Shown here: one piece after another, positions 18,558-27,577 of the stretch
How positions within the stretch are numbered: the first letter of the stretch is position 1
Layout of the letters: each line of letters opens with the position of its first letter
Origin: an uncultured Aeriscardovia sp.
GTDB lineage: Bacteria; Actinomycetota; Actinomycetes; Actinomycetales; Bifidobacteriaceae
NCBI GenBank assembly: GCA_903789525.1
Contig: CAIFER010000001.1
Coordinates: 930,001-994,000, forward strand
DNA length: 64,000 nucleotides
Direction of reading: 5' to 3'
The notes under the pieces: generated by a model
The model's input: only the letters and a program-made list of their open reading frames with translations
What the model was told of the DNA's origin: nothing
Database searches by the model: none
Made by a program: the position numbers and the translations under genes

Positions 18558-19249
18558 TTGGCAGCCCTCGATGCGATCGCGCGATCGTACAGCTGCACAA
18601 AATCTGCTTTAATCTGCTCCCACACGTCGTCTTCACTTCCCGACGCATCAATCACACGATACCGATCCGAACCCGACTGCGCTCCGTCATGCGCCAACTG
18701 GAGAAAGCACTGACGCACACGATTTTGGAATGGATCTGGTTCTGACTCCATCCTGTCAAGCGATTCGTGCCGCTGAACACCAATGCGACGATGAGCAGTC
18801 GTGACAGGCATATCCAGCACATACGTGCGATCCGGGGTAAGATTGCCCGTCGCCCACGCAGAGAGTTTCGCAATCTCATTAGCAGACAGCTCTCGACCGC
18901 CAGACTGATATGCGAGCGACGAATCAATATACCGATCTGAAATGATGACTTTCCCACTCTCAAGCGCAGGTCTGATCACTTCTGCAGCATGTTCTGCTCG
19001 GTCAGCCGCATACAAGAGCGCCTCAGCACGAGCGAGAACACGCGGAGCACCTGGTTGATCTGAAAGCAACAAGTGACGAATCGCTTGCCCTAGCTTCGTT
19101 CCGCCCGGCTCAAATGTGAGCACAGCTGACGGAAACTGACTCTGCTCGTTAATGAAGTGCGCCAGCCGACGTGCCTGCGTCGTTTTACCGACCCCATCAA
19201 TCCCCTCGAACGTAATGAAGAGACCTGCCGACCGATTTCCTGTCCCCAT
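18554..19249 (-). CDS. tmk: Thymidylate kinase
   Basis: A 231-residue dTMP kinase that makes dTDP for DNA synthesis. The P-loop FEGIDGVGKTTQARRL is at residues 12-28 and the DRY motif in IISDRYIDSSLAYQ follows. The ORF track extends to 19606 through the 3' end of topA; the true start is ATG 19249, with AAGGAGAG five nt upstream. It is 52 bp downstream of topA and overlaps holB, so the three probably form one operon. Confidence 0.95.
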   Translation of the reverse strand: MGTGNRSAGLFITFEGIDGVGKTTQARRLAHFINEQSQFPSAVLTFEPGGTKLGQAIRHLLLSDQPGAPRVLARAEALLYAADRAEHAAEVIRPALESGKVIISDRYIDSSLAYQSGGRELSANEIAKLSAWATGNLTPDRTYVLDMPVTTAHRRIGVQRHESLDRMESEPDPFQNRVRQCFLQLAHDGAQSGSDRYRVIDASGSEDDVWEQIKADFVQLYDRAIASRAAK

Positions 19250-19301
19250 GCTCTCTCCTTCCGTTGAAATGATGTGGGATGATGAAGGCTCCCGGAAAAC
19301 C

Positions 19302-22283
19302 TTACTTTTTTGCCGCCGACTTCGTGGTGGATGATTTCCTCGTTGTTGTGCGCTTCGTGGTGCGCTGTGACGCTGCACGAGTCGTTGTTCTACGCGTAGT
19401 CTTCCGTGCAGATGTTGTGCGAGCAGGCGTCTTCCGAGTTGCTGTCCGACGCGTCGACGTTCTCCTCCGCGGCTTACGTGGACCCTGCGCTCGCTTTTCA
19501 GCCAGAAGACGATATGCATCCTCCGGCGTGATCGACTGCACAGTAAACTGTCGCGGGAGCGTGCGATTCGTTGTGCCGTCCGTGATATACGTGCCGTAGA
19601 AGCCATCTTTGATGGTGACCTCCGCGCCTGTCTCAGGATCCTTACCGATTACACGCAGCGGTGGCTTTGGTGTTCGCGACCGGCCACGCCGATACTTCGG
19701 CTGAGCAAACATCTCTTTCGCTTGCTCGAGTGTCACCGTAAAGATCTGATCTTCCGAGCTAAGCGAACGCGTCTCGCGATGAGCTGACCCCACTGTTCTC
19801 GTCAAATATGGGCCGTAACGACCGTTATTGGCTTCAACAGTGTACGTGACTTTTTGACCGGATTCAGCAGACTTCTCAGACTTTTCAGTCTTTTCGGTCT
19901 CACCGGTCTTTCCGGTCTTCTTCGCCTTTGCAGATTTCGTAGACGCAGAACTGGTTGAAGATGCCGGTGCTACAGCCTCATACGTACCGACCAGACGAGG
20001 AAGACTCAACAGCTTTTCTGCCTGCTCGAGCGTGACCGTCTCCGGTGTCATCGACTTGAATAGCGAAGCCATCTGTGGGCGAGTTGCACGCGCTGAGCGA
20101 GTGGAACGAGACGACCGCGACGTTTTTGCAGTCGCCGTCTTTGCAGCAGTACGTTCTGCCTGCATTTCCGGTGTTATACGCTCGACATACGGTCCAAACC
20201 GTCCGACGCGCACCTCGATCGTGTTGCCATTACTGTCCGTGCCCAGCACACGTCCACCACTGGCATTCTGACGGATAAGCTTGCGTGCCACCTCTGCCGT
20301 CAGCTCGTCTGGAGCCATATCCGGTGGGACAGATGCTCGCTGAGGAGTGCCTTGCGCATCCACATTCTTCGTATCCTCAACGTACGGACCATACCGTCCG
20401 ACGCGCACATGCACACCGTCACCGATATCAATCGTGTTAATCGAACGCGCATCGATATCACCAAGCTCAGAGACCTGCTGCTGCAAGCCCTGCTCAGCTT
20501 CTTCCTTACTGGACGCGCTTCCCTTACCGGTGCCGAAGTAGAAGCGAGTTAGCCAATCAAGTTCGCTCTCCTTGCCTCGCGCAATTTCATCCAGACCCTT
20601 TTCCATTTGGGCGGTGAACTGGTAGTCGACGAGCTTCGAAAAATGCTTTTCGAGCAGCTTCGTTACGGAGAAAGCGAGCCAGCTCGGGATCATCGCACGG
20701 CCCTTTTCATACACGTAACCGCGATCGATAATCGTCGAAATGATTGACGCATATGTAGATGGGCGACCGATCTCCTTCGCCTCGAGCGTCTTGACGAGAG
20801 ACGCTTCCGTATAGCGTGCTGGCGGCTGCGTTTCATGCTCAACAGGTTCCACAGACGATGCACTGACAGTGCTACCTTCCGTGAGCTGCGGAAGTCGATC
20901 ATCTGCACTCTTCTGACCGTTTCCCCACACGCGGAGGAATCCTGGGAATGTAATGACCGTTCCAGACGCTTGGAATTCAGCGTCTCCACTCGTGGTAGGA
21001 GCAGTCAAATGGATGGTCTGCGTTGAACCAGTCGCCGGAGCCATCTGCGTAGCAAGCGTTCGCTGCCAAATGAGTGTGTACAGCCGCAACTCTGTAGGAG
21101 AAACACGGCTTGCGATCTCGTCCGGGCGACGGAACACCGACCCTGACGGGCGAATGCACTCATGCGCTTCCTGAACGCCTGCTTCATGATTAGCGAAATG
21201 ACGCGGCCGAGCGGAAAGGAACTTTTCGCCATATTCGTCAGCAACTGCCTTGCGTGCAGCAGCTGTACCTTCGTTGGAAAGAATAATGGAATCCGTACGC
21301 ATGTACGTAATGAAGCCGTTTTCGTACAACGTCTGAGCAGCCCGCATCGTCACGCGCGAACTCATCGACAGCCGATTGCCAGCAGCTTGTTGCAACGTCG
21401 ACGTGGTAAATGGCACGCCTGGATGCCGCGTGTATGCTTTCTGCTCAATCGTTCCAACGGTAAACAGTGCTCGTGTCAGCTCGTCAGCCATCTTGTGAGC
21501 ATCTGCAGCCGATAGCTGAAGGGGATTTTCGCGCACAGCCTTCGGCACAAGCTTTCCGTGCTCGTCAAAATCACGAGACACCGCCAATCGACGCCCTGCT
21601 ACGCCCGTCAAATGCGCATCAAAATGCGGAACCTCGGAATCGTGCGGAGCATCCAAGTGCGCAATCAGATCGCGATATGTGGCAGGAACAAAGGCCATCC
21701 GCTCTTTCTCACGCTCTACAACAAGCTTTGTGGCGACTGACTGTACGCGTCCTGCCGACAGTTTTGGTCCGACTTTCCGCCACAGAACAGGCGAAAGCTC
21801 GTAACCATACAGACGATCAAGAACACGACGCGTCTCTTGGGCGTTCACCATGTTTTGATCAACTTGCCGCGTGTGATTGAGTGAGTCGAGAATCGCCGGC
21901 TTCGTAATCTCGTGGAAGACCATTCGCTTGACTGGAATAGTCGGCTTCAGCGTCTGAACGAGATGCCATGCAATCGCTTCTCCTTCCCTATCCTCATCAG
22001 TTGCCAGATAGAGTTCAGAAGCATGCGACAACGCCTTCCGCAGTTGCGAAACCGTCTTCCGATGGCCTGGATCGATAATGTAATACGGCTTAAATCCATC
22101 CTCGATATCGACACCAAACCGCCCGTACTTCTCCTTGCGTGAGGCAGGAACTTGTGACGGCTGCGCGAGATCGCGAATATGACCAACAGATGCTAGGACG
22201 GTGTAGTCCTTGCCGAGATAACCTTGGATCTTCTTCGCCTTTGTCGGAGATTCGACTATCACAAGCTTGGTACCATCGGCCAT
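19302..22283 (-). CDS. topA: DNA topoisomerase I
   Basis: A 993-residue type IA topoisomerase that relaxes negative supercoils. The Toprim domain begins KLVIVESPTKAKKIQGYLG, and the catalytic tyrosine is in NGFITYMRTDS near residue 325. The C-terminal region has four topoisomerase repeats marked by GRYGPYVE, GRFGPYVER, GRYGPYLTR and GFYGTYITD. No zinc fingers are present; instead the protein ends in about 60 residues rich in Lys, Arg and Thr, as in other actinobacteria, where such tails bind DNA. A Lys/Ser/Glu-rich low-complexity linker lies between the repeats. Confidence 0.96.
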   Translation of the reverse strand: MADGTKLVIVESPTKAKKIQGYLGKDYTVLASVGHIRDLAQPSQVPASRKEKYGRFGVDIEDGFKPYYIIDPGHRKTVSQLRKALSHASELYLATDEDREGEAIAWHLVQTLKPTIPVKRMVFHEITKPAILDSLNHTRQVDQNMVNAQETRRVLDRLYGYELSPVLWRKVGPKLSAGRVQSVATKLVVEREKERMAFVPATYRDLIAHLDAPHDSEVPHFDAHLTGVAGRRLAVSRDFDEHGKLVPKAVRENPLQLSAADAHKMADELTRALFTVGTIEQKAYTRHPGVPFTTSTLQQAAGNRLSMSSRVTMRAAQTLYENGFITYMRTDSIILSNEGTAAARKAVADEYGEKFLSARPRHFANHEAGVQEAHECIRPSGSVFRRPDEIASRVSPTELRLYTLIWQRTLATQMAPATGSTQTIHLTAPTTSGDAEFQASGTVITFPGFLRVWGNGQKSADDRLPQLTEGSTVSASSVEPVEHETQPPARYTEASLVKTLEAKEIGRPSTYASIISTIIDRGYVYEKGRAMIPSWLAFSVTKLLEKHFSKLVDYQFTAQMEKGLDEIARGKESELDWLTRFYFGTGKGSASSKEEAEQGLQQQVSELGDIDARSINTIDIGDGVHVRVGRYGPYVEDTKNVDAQGTPQRASVPPDMAPDELTAEVARKLIRQNASGGRVLGTDSNGNTIEVRVGRFGPYVERITPEMQAERTAAKTATAKTSRSSRSTRSARATRPQMASLFKSMTPETVTLEQAEKLLSLPRLVGTYEAVAPASSTSSASTKSAKAKKTGKTGETEKTEKSEKSAESGQKVTYTVEANNGRYGPYLTRTVGSAHRETRSLSSEDQIFTVTLEQAKEMFAQPKYRRGRSRTPKPPLRVIGKDPETGAEVTIKDGFYGTYITDGTTNRTLPRQFTVQSITPEDAYRLLAEKRAQGPRKPRRRTSTRRTATRKTPARTTSARKTTRRTTTRAASQRTTKRTTTRKSSTTKSAAKK

Positions 22284-22355
22284 CGCAAACTTCCTTTCCG
22301 CGACTGCTGTTGACGACCATACCTTATATAAGAGGGATCCCCCGACGAGTCGACA

Positions 22356-23363
22356 TTACGCCGAGTACGACTGCACCGGCTTAGGAGGAGCACCCACAAG
22401 ACCGATCGCCGAAAGTGGGGATGCCGTCACTTGCCTGAGCGCACACAGCACGCCAAAGCACACGCCGAGCGACCCACAAATCCCGATCACCCAGCTACCT
22501 GTCATTGGATGCATCGTCCATGCTGCATACGTTCCAACAGCGGAAGAAACCTGCTGACCCAAATACAGTGCATACCCACATGCGCAAACACCGACGGTGA
22601 TGAGAACAGTCCCGATAATTTGAACCGTGGCGGATGACTTGCGAGCGCCAACAGGATCCATGCCACTCGAACGTGTAAACGCGAGTGTCAGGGCAGCCAA
22701 ACCAGCCGTCAGCAGGATCGCGGTAAGAACGTCTGACGGGCGATGCCACATCTGCTCTACAACAGCGAGCCCCACTCCGCTCGAGAGAATGACTCCGACC
22801 ACGGCAACAATCGCGCGCCAGAAGGATGGGACTGCCATGAGCAGGATCACGCACGACGCCATCATTGCAGTCGTATGCCCGCTCGGTGCGGAATTGTGTG
22901 AATTGAGAACAGAATGAATGAGCGTCGGCCGTGGGAGGAATGGCTTGAGCAGCTTGACAGCGACGAAGCACAAGAGGCCAAACACCACACCTTGTGCGAT
23001 GACCTCCCAGCGCTTGCGCATAAATGCAATGGCCGCTGCAATGATGCACAGTACGGCCGAGGCCCACAACGAAAACTTTAACGTGACGATCGCACCTGTG
23101 TTGACCCACCTAGGAGCGATGTGATGGAAGGTCTGCAAGGCGATATCATCCATCTCTTGGCCCGTCACTGTGCGAGCCGTCAGCCACCACGTCAAGCCTG
23201 ATAAAACGAGAAAAACAACGCCGAGGACAGCACATGTGACGACCGAACTAACGCGCGGATGCGAAACAAGCGGGTCACGCAACGATTCTTGGAGCGGATC
23301 TGCCTTATGAGACGGATGGCGTCCAACGGAAGAATGCGGAGCTTTCGAACTATTCTCAGTCAT
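22356..23363 (-). CDS. PAP2 superfamily membrane phosphatase
   Basis: A 335-residue membrane protein with the three phosphatase motifs of the PAP2 family: KLLKPFLPRP, APSGHTTAM, and EQMWHRPSD. About six membrane helices are visible after a cytoplasmic N-terminus of some 45 residues. Members remove phosphate from lipids such as undecaprenyl pyrophosphate or phosphatidate. Two extra helices at the C-terminus follow the catalytic domain. The start at 23363 (MTENSS) is preferred to the ORF track start, which runs through the 4.5S RNA gene. The substrate is not determinable. Confidence 0.85.
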   Translation of the reverse strand: MTENSSKAPHSSVGRHPSHKADPLQESLRDPLVSHPRVSSVVTCAVLGVVFLVLSGLTWWLTARTVTGQEMDDIALQTFHHIAPRWVNTGAIVTLKFSLWASAVLCIIAAAIAFMRKRWEVIAQGVVFGLLCFVAVKLLKPFLPRPTLIHSVLNSHNSAPSGHTTAMMASCVILLMAVPSFWRAIVAVVGVILSSGVGLAVVEQMWHRPSDVLTAILLTAGLAALTLAFTRSSGMDPVGARKSSATVQIIGTVLITVGVCACGYALYLGQQVSSAVGTYAAWTMHPMTGSWVIGICGSLGVCFGVLCALRQVTASPLSAIGLVGAPPKPVQSYSA

Positions 23364-23417
23364 GTTCCCAACTTTAGCGGATTTATGAGAAAGTACGCTG
23401 CGCACGCACACATGTGC

Positions 23418-23514
23418 ACAAAAAAAGAAAACCTCTACGCACCTGCCAGAGAGCACGTACCCTTGCTGCATTCCTGCCCTGGGGGATTAAGTGTCGTAGC
23501 ACCGCATAGAGGCA
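23418..23514 (-). ncRNA. ffs: 4.5S signal recognition particle RNA
   Basis: The minus strand carries the conserved apical SRP hairpin CAGGGCAGGAATGCAGCAAG, which binds Ffh. The ends pair: GCCTCTATGCG at the 5' side with CGTAGAGG at the 3' side, giving an RNA of about 85 nt. A T-rich tract follows (23418-23430) and acts as terminator. It is the short bacterial form without an Alu domain. The first and last nucleotides are estimates. Confidence 0.9.
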
Positions 23515-23603
23515 TTCTTTAGAATACACCTTTTCAGAATCGACCGCTACTGAACCGCCATCATTGAGTAGCCGATTGCGACAAGGCCTGAGTGAATTAT
23601 TGA

Positions 23604-24262
23604 TTATTGCTTTTGTGTGATGTAGAGATCGAGACCACTCGGTGAATAAGACCACTGGGCTGTCAAACCGTTGAAGTCAAACGTCTGAAGATCTTTCGTC
23701 ACCTTCCGAGCTGCCATCTTCTGCGCTTGATCGTCCGGAATACCGAGCTGCTTAACTACGCATCCGTACAGAGTGAAGTGTGACTTCGCGCCGGAAAGCA
23801 ATGTCAGCGTTCGATTGTCCTTCTCGAGAATGAGCGATTCTTGAGACGTGTTATCTGCGGAGAACGGTTTGCCAGGCCCACAGACCTTGTACGTCTGCGC
23901 AAAGAGATTGCCAGTGCGCTTGCCGATCTTGGGAAGCGGGACACCTTTCGGCTCCTTTTCGCCGTGCGCAGCCTTACCGGTTGTGTCAGGTGTGGCGGCC
24001 TTACCGGCGGTGTCAGACTTCGCGGATTGACCAGCCTGCTGCTTGCCGCTGCGCGAAGAAGAGAGCGACGATGAGGATGAACAGACGAACGAGCCTTCCC
24101 CTCATCTGACCACTGTTGTGACATCAAAGCCCACGACAGCCCAACCATGACTGCAATAACAACCACAATCAGAGCCACAATCAGCGCTGTATGCTGACGA
24201 TTCTGCCGTTGCGATTGCCGCGGATGCTCAGGTTGCTGCGGATTCGCATGTGTGCTGCTCAT
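23604..24262 (-). pseudogene. Membrane-anchored hypothetical protein with frameshift
   Basis: The N-terminal frame encodes a Pro/Gln-rich cytoplasmic tail and one membrane helix, ALIVALIVVVIAVMVGLSWA, then SDEGKA. After that the coherent frame switches: a serine-rich linker (SSSSSLSSS), a Lys/Ala/Thr-rich spacer, and a conserved-looking domain with VCGPGKPFSADNTSQESL and NGLTAQWSYSPSGLDLYITQ ending at 23604. The switch lies near 24090-24105 (GAGGGGAAGGCTCG). So the intact gene would encode about 220 residues: cytoplasmic tail, helix, extracellular domain. It is either a recent pseudogene, a sequencing error or a slippage site. Function unknown. Confidence 0.6.
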
Positions 24263-24349
24263 CGCTCTCTCCTTACTGCCAGCCTTCTTGTCAGCTGACT
24301 CTCGGACGGCTTTGAGACCTTACAGATCTCTTTTCTTCTATTATCGCGC

Positions 24350-26059
24350 TTAAATCAGCGGACGACGAGCACCCGTTGCCCTCATGTACCACATGTTGTT
24401 ATTAATGCGAACACGTGGAGGATAGGACTCGATGATAGAAGTACCGCCGAGGTAAATGGCAACGTGACCTGGATAGAAGATGAGATCGCCGCGTCGAATC
24501 TGAGAGAGTGGGACAGACATGAAGTGACCGTCAACACTCATAGCTCCGGCGTAGTGAGAATGATCATGGCCGTAGCGATCAACGCCCCTCAGGTGGTCGA
24601 CAGAGTTGTACCAGCCGAGATTCATGCCATCTGCATACAGGCCTTGCATCACCAGGCCAGCGCAATCAATGCCTTGACCCGGCTGAGCTGCCCAATCCCA
24701 CCGATACGGGGTATTCAGATACTGATACGCACGGCCAATAAACTTCTCAACTGCTTGGTGCCGCGAATCAGCAGCCCACAGTGTAGGGCGAGGAGCCTCT
24801 GGATCGGTCGACGTCTTGCAAGAGCACGTCTGGAATGCCCAGCGCGGATTCTGCCAACCGAGCTTGCAGCCTCTCCATTCGAGCGTTCCATGTTCAAATG
24901 TCTGGCGAATGCCCTCCTGGAAGTACGTCTGTTCGCCCGTTGGGAATCCGAGATTGCCCTGCTCATAACGATGCTGACGATACTGGCCCAACAGAAGCCC
25001 ACGAACAGAGTGAACATCGCCTCTCCTACCGTTCCAGAACAAAGTGCCGCCCTGGAACGTCTGCGAAGCGCCACCCTTAACATGCAGCTCATCGCCGGTC
25101 GGATAGCCGAGGAAACCAAACTCCCAATTGTGAGAAGCCCAGAACGACTGAATTCCACCGTGCGTTGCATGAGCACCCGTACGCGGAGACCAATGAATCT
25201 GGCCATGCTCAAACAGCTGAGAGACGCCACCGCCCTTACGTGAATGACGCTCTTCTGAAGTCGGGAAACCGAGGAAGCCCTTCCAATAGCCTGAACAACG
25301 ATAGGCTCCCAAATTAGCGCCCTTCACAGAGTGGACAGCGCCATTCTTACCGTTCCAGAACAACGTGCCGCCCTGGAATGTTTGAGAGGCAGCGCCTTTA
25401 GTGCTCTCTTCCTCACCGGTCGGGTAACCGAGGAAACCGTTCTCCCAGCCACGCGAAGACCAGAACGACTGAATTCCTGCATGTGTAATATGAGCACCCG
25501 TGCGCCGAGTCCAATGAATCTGACCGTGCTCAAACTCCTGGGAAACGCCACCAGCCTTGCGCAAATGACGCTCATCATTCAGTGGGAAGCCAAGGGAACC
25601 GTCAACAGCCCCCGACTCTGTGTAACGACTGCGGATCGCACCTCTGACTGCGTGCACGGCACCGGTCTGACGCCTCCAGAACAGCACTCCACCTTGGAAG
25701 TCCTGTTCAGTACCACCCGTGACAGGCTTTTCGTCAGACGTCGGGTAGCCAAGGAAACCATTCTCCCAGCCACGAGAGGCCCAATAAGAGTTCATGCCAT
25801 CGTGCGTCCAATGAGTCCCCGCCGTAGGTGACCAATGAACGTCACCATGCTCGAAAGACTGCGTTGCACCTCCGCGGATGCTCCGCTCTGCTCTCGTCGG
25901 TTTACCGAGCTCTGGATGCTCTGAAGCATATTTTTCAATCTCGCCATGAGATGGTGACGGCTGAGCTTCAGGAGCTGCCTGAGCCGGTGCTACAGCTAGA
26001 CCAACTGCAGCTGCGGTTGCAACAACATACCCTATCAATTTTTGTGTCAATACTCGCAT
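24350..26059 (-). CDS. Secreted LGFP-repeat protein with NlpC/P60 domain
   Basis: A 569-residue cell-wall hydrolase-like protein. A signal peptide ends at AQA-AP near residue 29. Six LGFP repeats follow (GFLGYPTSDE, GSLGFPLNDE, GFLGYPTGEE, GFLGFPTSEE, GFLGYPTGDE, GNLGFPTGEQ), which in actinobacteria anchor proteins to the envelope. The C-terminal domain has the NlpC/P60 Cys in GIDCAGLVMQ and His in GHVAIYLGG, a peptidoglycan endopeptidase or amidase. The start at 26059 has GGGAG upstream and gives a proper signal peptide; the ORF track start is too early. It is separated from the galactofuranose genes by a divergent promoter region. Confidence 0.88.
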   Translation of the reverse strand: MRVLTQKLIGYVVATAAAVGLAVAPAQAAPEAQPSPSHGEIEKYASEHPELGKPTRAERSIRGGATQSFEHGDVHWSPTAGTHWTHDGMNSYWASRGWENGFLGYPTSDEKPVTGGTEQDFQGGVLFWRRQTGAVHAVRGAIRSRYTESGAVDGSLGFPLNDERHLRKAGGVSQEFEHGQIHWTRRTGAHITHAGIQSFWSSRGWENGFLGYPTGEEESTKGAASQTFQGGTLFWNGKNGAVHSVKGANLGAYRCSGYWKGFLGFPTSEERHSRKGGGVSQLFEHGQIHWSPRTGAHATHGGIQSFWASHNWEFGFLGYPTGDELHVKGGASQTFQGGTLFWNGRRGDVHSVRGLLLGQYRQHRYEQGNLGFPTGEQTYFQEGIRQTFEHGTLEWRGCKLGWQNPRWAFQTCSCKTSTDPEAPRPTLWAADSRHQAVEKFIGRAYQYLNTPYRWDWAAQPGQGIDCAGLVMQGLYADGMNLGWYNSVDHLRGVDRYGHDHSHYAGAMSVDGHFMSVPLSQIRRGDLIFYPGHVAIYLGGTSIIESYPPRVRINNNMWYMRATGARRPLI

Positions 26060-26316
26060 ACTGCTCCCACTGACAAATTCCTTATGAATGGGGCCCACTG
26101 AAACGTGTACATAAAATATTGTAAAAAGACGGAGGAAAACATACGTGAATCGCCGTACTTTCAATCGTACGAATAACTCACTCATGTTTTTCACACATAA
26201 AAGCTTCACGAGTTATTGCGATTCAGTAAACTCAAAAGTAAAAAGGAACATAAAAAGTAACAAAGGATATAGTTATTCCGCTCAAAAGATGCGCTCCATC
26301 CAAGGGAGAGATATCA

Positions 26317-27507
26317 ATGGTTCACAGTGACATGCATGACAACGCAGATCTTGTGATCGTCGGGGCTGGTCTGTTCGGCTTGACGATCGCCCAGCAAGCG
26401 GCCGAAAACGGGTATCGCTCTCACATCATCGACGTCCGCCCACACATCGGCGGAAATGCTTACTCCTACTTCGATAAAGAGACTGGCATCGAAATCCACC
26501 AGTACGGTGCCCACCTCTTCCACACGTCTAACAAGCGCGTCTGGGATTACGTCAACCGCTTCACCTCATTCACGCACTACGTCCACCACGTTTATGCCAC
26601 ACATAACGGTGAGGTCTTCCCACTGCCGATCAACCTCGGCACCATCAACCAGTTCTTCCGTGCTGCCTATACGCCTGATCAGGCTCGCGCACTCATCGAA
26701 AAGCAGGCTGGCGAATACGCAAACGTCACGCCAACGAATCTCAATGACCAGGGCATCAAGCTCATCGGTAAGCCGCTGTACGAGGCATTCATTAAGAATT
26801 ACACGGCCAAGCAGTGGCAGACCGATCCGAGCCAACTCCCTGCGAGTGTCATCCGCCGTCTGCCAGTCCGCTTTACCTATGACAATCACTACTTCCGCGA
26901 CACGTTCGAAGGGCTGCCGACCGATGGCTACACGAAGTGGTTCGAGCGCATGATCGATGATCCGCACATTGAGGTCACGCTTTCCACCGACTTCTTCGAC
27001 GCAAACCAGCCGCTCAACAAGGCAAATCTGCGCGGTAACGTGCCGATCGTTTACACCGGCCCAATCGACCGTTACTTCGACTACCAGCTCGGCACGCTCA
27101 AGTGGCGAACCGTTGACTTCAAGGAGCATCGTTACAACGAGGTCAACCATCTCGGCTGCCCGGTCATGAATTATGTGGACGCCGACGTGCCATTCACCCG
27201 TTCAATCGAGTTCAAGAACTTTAATCCAGAACGCACAAAAGTGTACGAGCAGAAGCGCACAGTCGTCTGGGATGAATACTCTCGCTTTGCTGGCAAGGGC
27301 GACGAACCGTACTATCCGGTGAACACTGCAGCTGATCGCGCTATGTTCGCTCAGTACAAGGCGATGGAAGCGCGGGAGCCCGACGTCGTCTTCGGTGGGC
27401 GTCTTGGCGGATACGCTTACTTCGACATGCACCAGACGATCAACGCCGCACTTGTTGCATGGGAAAAGCAAGTACTACCACTTCTGACAAACCCTGCTGA
27501 AAAGTAA
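26317..27507 (+). CDS. glf: UDP-galactopyranose mutase
   Basis: A 396-residue flavoenzyme that converts UDP-galactopyranose to UDP-galactofuranose. The FAD-binding motif is DLVIVGAGLFGLTIA near residues 10-24, followed by HIGGNAYSY. The family's arginine-containing and YTG-type segments (VYTGPIDRYFDY) are present. Length is normal. A GGGAGAG ribosome site supports the start. It is followed by a galactofuranosyltransferase gene, the same glf-to-transferase order as in mycobacteria, so the product feeds a galactofuranose-containing surface glycan. Confidence 0.95.
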   Translation: MVHSDMHDNADLVIVGAGLFGLTIAQQAAENGYRSHIIDVRPHIGGNAYSYFDKETGIEIHQYGAHLFHTSNKRVWDYVNRFTSFTHYVHHVYATHNGEVFPLPINLGTINQFFRAAYTPDQARALIEKQAGEYANVTPTNLNDQGIKLIGKPLYEAFIKNYTAKQWQTDPSQLPASVIRRLPVRFTYDNHYFRDTFEGLPTDGYTKWFERMIDDPHIEVTLSTDFFDANQPLNKANLRGNVPIVYTGPIDRYFDYQLGTLKWRTVDFKEHRYNEVNHLGCPVMNYVDADVPFTRSIEFKNFNPERTKVYEQKRTVVWDEYSRFAGKGDEPYYPVNTAADRAMFAQYKAMEAREPDVVFGGRLGGYAYFDMHQTINAALVAWEKQVLPLLTNPAEK

Positions 27508-27577
27508 TAAGGAGAATACATAAAGATTTGCGTCGGTCAGCCATGTGACTCCTGCCTTTTGCCATAACATAGGCACT

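Noticed and set aside
18554-19606. 350-aa version of thymidylate kinase
   Set aside because: The extra N-terminus is the topA tail in another frame; the real start has AAGGAGAG before ATG 19249.
23383-23655. 90-aa ORF overlapping the 4.5S RNA gene
   Set aside because: The sequence is explained by SRP RNA; no family pattern in the protein.
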